Of a DNA stretch of 64,000 nucleotides, positions 58,831 to 64,000 are shown one piece after another (position 1 is the first letter of the stretch; each line of letters starts with the position of its first letter). The stretch is taken from contig CAKSYT010000011.1 in the NCBI GenBank assembly GCA_934524985.1, forward strand, positions 1 to 64,000. Reading direction: 5' to 3'. The position numbers and the translations under genes were made by a program. Source of the stretch: an uncultured Faecalibacterium sp. GTDB taxonomy: Bacteria > Bacillota > Clostridia > Oscillospirales > Ruminococcaceae. Under the pieces are notes generated by a model. The model was given only the letters and a program-made list of their open reading frames with translations, searched no databases and was not told where the DNA came from.

Positions 58831-59382
58831 ATGGAAGAATCAACCAAGCTGGTAGATGAGTCCACTGAGGCTCTTTGGTATGTTGTGCATACCTATTCCG
58901 GTTACGAGAACAAGGTCGCCAACGACCTGCAGACCATGGTGGAGAACCGTCACCTGCAGGAACTGATCTGCGATATCAAGGTTCCCGTCGAGATGGTTCC
59001 TGAGATCGACAAGAACGGCAAGCAGAAGATGGTGGAGCACAAGTTGTTCCCCGGCTACGTTCTGGTCAAAATGGTGATGAACGACGATACCTGGTATGTC
59101 GTGCGCAATACGCGCGGCTGCACCGGCTTCGTCGGCCCCGCCTCCAAGCCCGTTCCCCTGACCGCTGAGGAAGTGGAGAAGATGGGCGTGGAGAAGGCTG
59201 CACCGCTGAGCGTCGATTTTGCTGTCGGCGATACCGTGCAGATCACCGCCGGTCCTCTGGAAGGCTTTATGGGCCTTGTGGAAGAGATCGATACCGAGAG
59301 CTTCAAGGTAAAGCTCAAGGTCAATATGTTCGGCCGCGAGACCCCCGCAGAGGTGGAGATCGGTCAGGTCGAGCTGCCGTAA
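58831..59382 (+). CDS. nusG: Transcription termination/antitermination protein NusG
   Basis: 183 residues: NGN domain (ALWYVVHTYSGYENKVANDL; LFPGYVLVKM) and C-terminal KOW (FAVGDTVQITAGPLEGFMGL). Thirty bases after secE. Couples RNA polymerase with Rho or ribosome. Confidence 0.96.
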   Translation: MEESTKLVDESTEALWYVVHTYSGYENKVANDLQTMVENRHLQELICDIKVPVEMVPEIDKNGKQKMVEHKLFPGYVLVKMVMNDDTWYVVRNTRGCTGFVGPASKPVPLTAEEVEKMGVEKAAPLSVDFAVGDTVQITAGPLEGFMGLVEEIDTESFKVKLKVNMFGRETPAEVEIGQVELP

Positions 59383-59439
59383 CCAACCGGCAAAAACCGT
59401 TTACCAAGGTAAGACCGCAGTGCGGTTCTTATAGAGCGT

Positions 59440-59508
59440 GTGCAGCGTGTACACGCTCGTGGGAGGCGTGGAGACACTACGCCGCAACTCACCACAGATT
59501 TTTGGAGG
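59440..59508 (+). promoter_or_regulatory. rplK leader, L1-type operator
   Basis: GTGGGAGGCGTGG, hairpin, then CAACTCACCACA: resembles the L1 binding-site mimic found before rplK in Firmicutes. A second copy occurs at about 59955. Confidence 0.55.
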
Positions 59509-59518
59509 TGCATTTATC

Positions 59519-59944
59519 ATGGCACAGAAAGTTACTGGCTACATTAAGCTGCAGATCGAGGCCGGCAAGGCGACTCCGGCTCCCCCTGTTGGCCCTGCTC
59601 TGGGTCAGAAGGGCGTCAACATCATGGCGTTCACCAAGGAGTTCAACGAGCGTACCAAGAACCAGATGGGTTATGTGATCCCCGTCGTCATCACCGTGTA
59701 CGCTGACCGCTCCTTCAGCTTCATCACCAAGACTCCTCCGGCAGCTGTTCTGATCAAGAAGGCCGCTGGCATCAACACCGCTTCCGGCAAGCCCAACAAG
59801 GAAAAGGTTGCTTCTCTGACCGCCGCTCAGGTGGAGGAGATCGCCAAGACCAAGATGCCCGACCTGAACGCTGCTTCTCTGGAAGCTGCCTGCAGCATGG
59901 TCCGCGGCACCTGCCGTTCCATGGGCGTCACCGTCGAGGGCTGA
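59519..59944 (+). CDS. rplK: Ribosomal protein L11
   Basis: 141 residues from ATG at 59519. [20 protein letters not shown] near the start, GINIMAF-type [11 protein letters not shown], and C-terminal [18 protein letters not shown]. Binds the GTPase centre of 23S rRNA. Confidence 0.97.
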   Translation: MAQKVTGYIKLQIEAGKATPAPPVGPALGQKGVNIMAFTKEFNERTKNQMGYVIPVVITVYADRSFSFITKTPPAAVLIKKAAGINTASGKPNKEKVASLTAAQVEEIAKTKMPDLNAASLEAACSMVRGTCRSMGVTVEG

Positions 59945-59947
59945 GAC

Positions 59948-60000
59948 ATAAACAGTGGGAGGGCATAACACTGCCCGCATGACCACACAGGAGGATATAC
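59948..60000 (+). promoter_or_regulatory. L1-type operator between rplK and rplA
   Basis: GTGGGAGGGC...GCCCGCATGACCACA before the rplA ribosome site (AGGAGG); same layout as the rplK leader. Confidence 0.5.
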
Positions 60001-60001
60001 A

Positions 60002-60694
<693 letters not shown>

Positions 60695-60710
60695 TTTAGA
60701 TTTCTGATGT

Positions 60711-60747
60711 TTTTCTGCCGTTCTGCGGAATGGCAGAAAAATTTTGT
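60711..60747 (+). terminator. Terminator after rplA
   Basis: TTTTCTGCC (60711-60719) pairs with GGCAGAAAA (60732-60740), then ATTTTG. Confidence 0.75.
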
Positions 60748-60766
60748 CGGAAATTGAAAAAAGTAC

Positions 60767-60795
60767 TTGACAACGCCGCACGTTTGCGGTATTAT
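60767..60795 (+). promoter_or_regulatory. rplJ-rplL promoter
   Basis: TTGACA (60767-60772), 17 bases, TATTAT (60790-60795). Confidence 0.85.
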
Positions 60796-60800
60796 AATCA

Positions 60801-60925
60801 TGCTGTTTTTAAGACAGCAGGCGCTGGAGTCCAGTGTAAAGTTTGACCGCCTGCCGAGAAACGTGCGTAAAGTTGCTTTATGCCTCTCTCTCGGCGCAGT
60901 GCGCGGGAGAGAGGCTTTTTTCATT
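60801..60925 (+). promoter_or_regulatory. Ribosomal protein L10 leader with attenuator
   Basis: Kink-turn-bearing L10 leader: AGACAGCAGGCGCTGGAGTC region, then GCCTGCCGAGAAACGTGC, and a terminator GCCTCTCTCTC/GGAGAGAGGC with TTTTTT (about 60878-60921). Excess L10(L12) should promote termination. Confidence 0.8.
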
Positions 60926-60968
60926 GCTCCGGCTTTCGATACAAGTTTTTGAAACGAGGTGAAACCGA

Positions 60969-61484
60969 ATGCCCAGTGCAAAGATTCTTTCTGAAAAGCA
61001 GGCTTACGTCGCTGATCTGAAGGCAAAGTTTGAGAGTGCGGTTTCCGGCTGCGTCGTCGCTTACGGCGGCATTAACGTCGAGAACGACACCAAGCTCCGT
61101 AAGGAGCTGCGTGAGGCAGGCGTTGATTACATGGTCGTGAAGAACACCATGCTGCGTCTGGCAGTTAAGGGTACCGCTCTGGAGGGTCTGGCTGAGAACT
61201 TCAAGGGCGACACCGCTGTCGCTTTTGCTCACGAAGAGGATCCCATGGCTGCTGCCCGCATCCTGTGCAAGTATCAGGATGGCGATAAGTCCAAGAAGTT
61301 CGTCGTGAAGGCTGGCTTCATGGAAGGCAAGGCTATGAACGCCGCCGAGACCAACGCTATTGCAAAGCTGCCCAACCGCGAAGGTATGCTGTCCATGTTT
61401 GCAGGCGCCCTCACCAGCACTCTGTCTGGTCTGGCCGTTGCAATGCAGGCTTATGCCGACAAGCAGGAGGAGCCCGCTGCCTGA
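60969..61484 (+). CDS. rplJ: Ribosomal protein L10
   Basis: 171 residues from ATG at 60969. LREAGVDYMVVKNTMLRLAV and KLPNREGMLSMFAGALTSTL; C-terminal AMQAYADKQEE binds L7/L12. Feedback on its own leader expected. Confidence 0.96.
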   Translation: MPSAKILSEKQAYVADLKAKFESAVSGCVVAYGGINVENDTKLRKELREAGVDYMVVKNTMLRLAVKGTALEGLAENFKGDTAVAFAHEEDPMAAARILCKYQDGDKSKKFVVKAGFMEGKAMNAAETNAIAKLPNREGMLSMFAGALTSTLSGLAVAMQAYADKQEEPAA

Positions 61485-61554
61485 TGGCCGCGTGACCGCC
61501 GCTTAACAAAAAACTGAAACAAACTAAAACCATTGATATTGGAGGGTTATTACC

Positions 61555-61929
61555 ATGGCTTCTGAGAAGATTACTGCCATCATCGAGTCCGTCAAGGGCC
61601 TGACCGTTCTGGAGCTGAAGGAACTGATCGACACCTACTGCGAGGAGTTCGGTGTTTCTGCTGTTGCTGCTGCTGCTCCCGCTGCTGCTGGCGCTGCTGC
61701 TGCCGCTGAGGAAGAGAAGACCGAGTTCGACGTCATCCTGGCTGAGGCTGGCGCTACCAAGATGCAGGTCATCAAGCTGGTCAAGGAGATCACCGGTCTG
61801 GGCCTGAAGGAAGCTAAGGCTATCGTCGATGGCGCTCCCAAGGCTATCAAGGAGAAGGTCTCCAAGGCTGAGGCTGACGACATCAAGAAGAAGCTGGAAG
61901 AGGCTGGCGCTAAGGTTGAGGTTAAGTAA
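61555..61929 (+). CDS. rplL: Ribosomal protein L7/L12
   Basis: 124 residues: N-terminal dimer helix ([15 protein letters not shown]), Ala-rich hinge, and C-terminal factor-binding domain ([40 protein letters not shown]). Confidence 0.97.
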   Translation: MASEKITAIIESVKGLTVLELKELIDTYCEEFGVSAVAAAAPAAAGAAAAAEEEKTEFDVILAEAGATKMQVIKLVKEITGLGLKEAKAIVDGAPKAIKEKVSKAEADDIKKKLEEAGAKVEVK

Positions 61930-61965
61930 TTTAACCCCTTCTCTTACCGTTCTTTCTTGAACATC

Positions 61966-62003
61966 AAGAGGTCTGCACCGCAAGGTGCAGGCCTCTTTTT
62001 TAG
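61966..62003 (+). terminator. rplL terminator
   Basis: AGAGGTCTGCACC, loop GCAA, GGTGCAGGCCTCT, then TTTTT. Confidence 0.9.
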
Positions 62004-62024
62004 TTTACCCCCTCCCGTGAAAAA

Positions 62025-62120
62025 AGGCTTCGGAAACGCCCGCAGGCGTTTCTGAAGCCTAATAATAAAAATCAAATTCCGCTGAAGATGCCCAAAGCAA
62101 AGCGGAGGGCATTCCCAATC
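62025..62120 (+). repeat. Structured intergenic element, copy 5
   Basis: Hairpin arms 62025-62040 and 62045-62060 with CGCA loop; stem AGGCTTCGGAAACGCC, unrelated to others. Core: TTCCGCT (62077-62083), ATGCCC (62088-62093), AGCGGA (62101-62106), GGGCAT (62107-62112), then CAATCGT. ATGCCC/GGGCAT is a second compensated variant. Confidence 0.8.
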
Positions 62121-62171
62121 GTTCTCCTACAAAAAAGGCTGCCGCACAAGCCCGTGCAGCAGCCTTTCGTG

Positions 62172-63044
62172 TTATTCTTCCGGTGCAGCCTTGCTAGCTT
62201 CTACATAGGCTGCGATCTTGTCGATCTGGATCTGTGCCACGGCACGACCGGTCTCGTATACACGGCGCAGCTGGGCGGGATCACGCTCCATGGAGGGGAT
62301 CTCCAGCGGGATGGGCGGGCGGATGACGAATGCCCGACCGGACTGCTCCAGCATGGAAATATAGGACAGCGTCTCGTTGTAGCGCTGGTGCCGGTCTGCC
62401 ACAGCCTCCACAAAGGCGGGGTAGCGCAGCCCAAACTTCGCCCGGATGAGGGGCAGCATCTTGTTTTTCTGCTTTACAAAGCCCTTGGGCTGGGTCAGGA
62501 TGATCAGGTTGCGCTTGTAGCCGATGGATTCAAAAAAACGCACGGGAATGGAATCCGCAACGCCGCCGTCCAGCAGCTGATAGTGGCCGATCTTTACGAT
62601 CTTTGCTGCCAGCGGCATGGATGCCGATGCCTGCATCCACTGGATGTCCTCGGCGTCGCCTGTGCGGCACTTGTGGTAGATGGGCTCACCGGTGCGCACA
62701 TCAGTGCACACCACAAAAAAGTCCATGGGGTTCTCCCGGAAAGCCTCGGTGTCAAAGGGATCCAGCTTTTCCGGCACGGTATGGTAGCAGAACTGCTCGC
62801 TGTACAGGTTACCGGTGCGCAGCAGGTTGCCAAAGCTGGCAAAACGCTTGTCGGTGCAGTATTCCGTGTTGTAGCGGATGGTGCGCCCGATCTGGTGCGA
62901 CTTGTAGTTGCAGCCGAACACTGCCCCCGCCGACACGCCAATGGCACCGTCCAGCTGGATGTTATGCTCCATCAGCACATCCAGTACGCCTGCGGTGAAC
63001 ATTCCGCGCATAGCGCCGCCTTCCAGCACAAGTCCTGTTTTCAT
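62172..63044 (-). CDS. Patatin-like phospholipase
   Basis: 290 residues. Oxyanion loop GGAMRG (9-14), nucleophile elbow GVSAG (Ser38) and DGG (Asp about 159) form the Ser-Asp dyad of patatins. RssA/YlbK-type lipid acyl hydrolase, cytoplasmic or membrane-associated. Monocistronic, convergent with rplL. Confidence 0.9.
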   Translation of the reverse strand: MKTGLVLEGGAMRGMFTAGVLDVLMEHNIQLDGAIGVSAGAVFGCNYKSHQIGRTIRYNTEYCTDKRFASFGNLLRTGNLYSEQFCYHTVPEKLDPFDTEAFRENPMDFFVVCTDVRTGEPIYHKCRTGDAEDIQWMQASASMPLAAKIVKIGHYQLLDGGVADSIPVRFFESIGYKRNLIILTQPKGFVKQKNKMLPLIRAKFGLRYPAFVEAVADRHQRYNETLSYISMLEQSGRAFVIRPPIPLEIPSMERDPAQLRRVYETGRAVAQIQIDKIAAYVEASKAAPEE

Positions 63045-63409
63045 ACCATTTTCCTCCTCGTCCGGTCAAAAATCCCGGATATTACCCTTCTCCTACAAGA
63101 ATAGTATACTCGAAAACCGCGAAAGAACAAGGGGGGATAAGCCAAAAATGACCCGACAACCTCGCGAAGTTTCGGTATTTTTGGACAAGGTCATACTTTT
63201 AGAAAAAACGAAGAGGTTTGGTGCCGTATTTTTACGAATTTTGGCAAGAAAACCCCTTGTCAAAGCGGGGTGCTTCCGGTATACTAGGTGAAACATTATA
63301 TCATGGGTGCGTGTGGTGCGCGCCCGGGAATGGAAAACAGGCAGGCGCTTTTCGCGGCGGGCGAGCCGGAGGCGGAAAACGCACCTGCAAGGGTTGGAGG
63401 ATATATTTT
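63045..63409. other. Divergent region with xpt promoter and structured leader
   Basis: Plus promoter TTGTCA (63257-63262), 17 bases, TATACT (63280-63285). The leader of about 115 nt can close GGTGCGT (about 63305) with ACGCACC (about 63381) around further GC-rich stems (CGCCCG/CGGGCG). No purine-riboswitch core seen. 63045-63250 has nothing else supported. Confidence 0.5.
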
Positions 63410-64000
63410 ATGAAGATGCTGGAAGATCGTATCCGCAAGGACGGCATTGTGCGCGAGGGCAACGTGCTCAAGGTGGACAGCTTTATCAACCACCAGATGG
63501 ACATCCCGCTGTTCCGCGAGATGGCCCGGGAGTGGAAGCGCCTGTTTGCAGGCAAGACCATCAACAAGGTGCTCACCATCGAGGCCAGCGGCATCGGCAT
63601 TGCGGCTGTGGTGGCCAGCGAGCTGAACGTGCCGGTGGTGTTTGCCAAAAAATCCATGAGCATCAATCTGGACTACGACAACTACAAGACCCAGATCCAG
63701 TCCTTCACCCACAAAAAGATCTACAACGTCATCGTCTCCAAAAAGTTCCTCACCCCGGAGGATCATGTGCTGATCATCGATGATTTTCTGGCCAACGGCT
63801 GCGCCCTGATGGGTCTGCTGGAACTGGCCGAGGAAGCCGGTGCCACCGTAGAGGGCATCGGCATCGCCGTGGAAAAGGGCTTCCAGCAGGGCGGCGAGCT
63901 GATCCGCAGCAAGGGCATCCAGCTGGAAAGCCTTGCCATCGTGGACGCCATGGACAGCACCACCGGCGAGATCACCTTCCGCCCCCAGCCGAATCAGAAC
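63410..64000 (+). CDS. xpt: Xanthine phosphoribosyltransferase, 3' end cut by window
   Basis: 197 codons from ATG at 63410 (GGAGG upstream) without a stop by 64000; the family is about 190-200 residues, so only the last residues are missing. [20 protein letters not shown], then [10 protein letters not shown] and the PRPP motif [14 protein letters not shown] are characteristic. Salvages xanthine to XMP. Confidence 0.92.
   Translation, partial: MKMLEDRIRKDGIVREGNVLKVDSFINHQMDIPLFREMAREWKRLFAGKTINKVLTIEASGIGIAAVVASELNVPVVFAKKSMSINLDYDNYKTQIQSFTHKKIYNVIVSKKFLTPEDHVLIIDDFLANGCALMGLLELAEEAGATVEGIGIAVEKGFQQGGELIRSKGIQLESLAIVDAMDSTTGEITFRPQPNQN

Overview
The window looks like chromosome of a gut Firmicute of the Oscillospiraceae/Ruminococcaceae type, most likely a Faecalibacterium. 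This is inferred from the GC-rich core genes with strong Shine-Dalgarno sites and -35/-10 promoters, T-box leaders, lipoprotein solute-binding proteins with an RRSFLK leader, and the gene content. No database was consulted.

Layout. (1) 1-9125 is the right-hand part of an integrative mobilisable element: Mob/Pre relaxase start, a GTAC-rich repeat region that may be the transfer or replication origin, P4-type helicase-primase, CHC2 zinc-finger primase, XRE regulator, sigma-like factor, an AT-rich run of small cargo genes, a RelB/RelE-type toxin-antitoxin pair and a large serine recombinase. (2) 9407-12288 holds hemW, a Bax-inhibitor-1 protein and an RpiR regulator. (3) 12775-20071 is a sialic acid uptake and catabolism operon: ABC importer, nanA, YhcH-type protein, nanE, nanK and an SGNH esterase, with two RpiR-type dyads upstream. 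(4) 20331-22340 is greA-lysS, followed by an AT-rich scar carrying a coding fragment and an Ig-like lipoprotein. (5) 24273-31461 is a beta-galactoside locus (GH42, LacI regulator, ABC importer) tied together by repeated GTTGCGCA-type sites. (6) 31668-39426 has initiator tRNA-fMet, an SDR oxidoreductase, an ECF sigma factor with a DUF4349 membrane partner, bioY, argF, a dCMP deaminase, and three copies (two intact, one broken) of what look like type I toxin/antisense RNA modules. (7) 39427-48942 has an EF-G-like GTPase, asnB with an asparagine T-box, a Fur-family regulator, a GntR regulator and a predicted tryptophan importer with a T-box whose specifier reads TGG. (8) 48982-58072 has a YfhO membrane protein, an HD phosphohydrolase, dusB and the argS-DUF1934-murI-ddl operon. 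(9) 58382-61929 is rpmG-secE-nusG-rplK-rplA-rplJ-rplL with a typical L10 leader. (10) 62172-64000 has a patatin-like phospholipase and xpt, cut by the window end.

Two features not explained by ordinary annotation stand out. One is a family of about 100-base intergenic elements: a long hairpin with an invariant CGCA tetraloop but variable stem sequence, an AT-rich linker, and a core with two interleaved complementary segments showing compensatory base changes between copies. The other is the set of toxin/antisense modules at 35849-36287, 38147-38270 and 38806-39189, each lying just upstream of a minus-strand gene.
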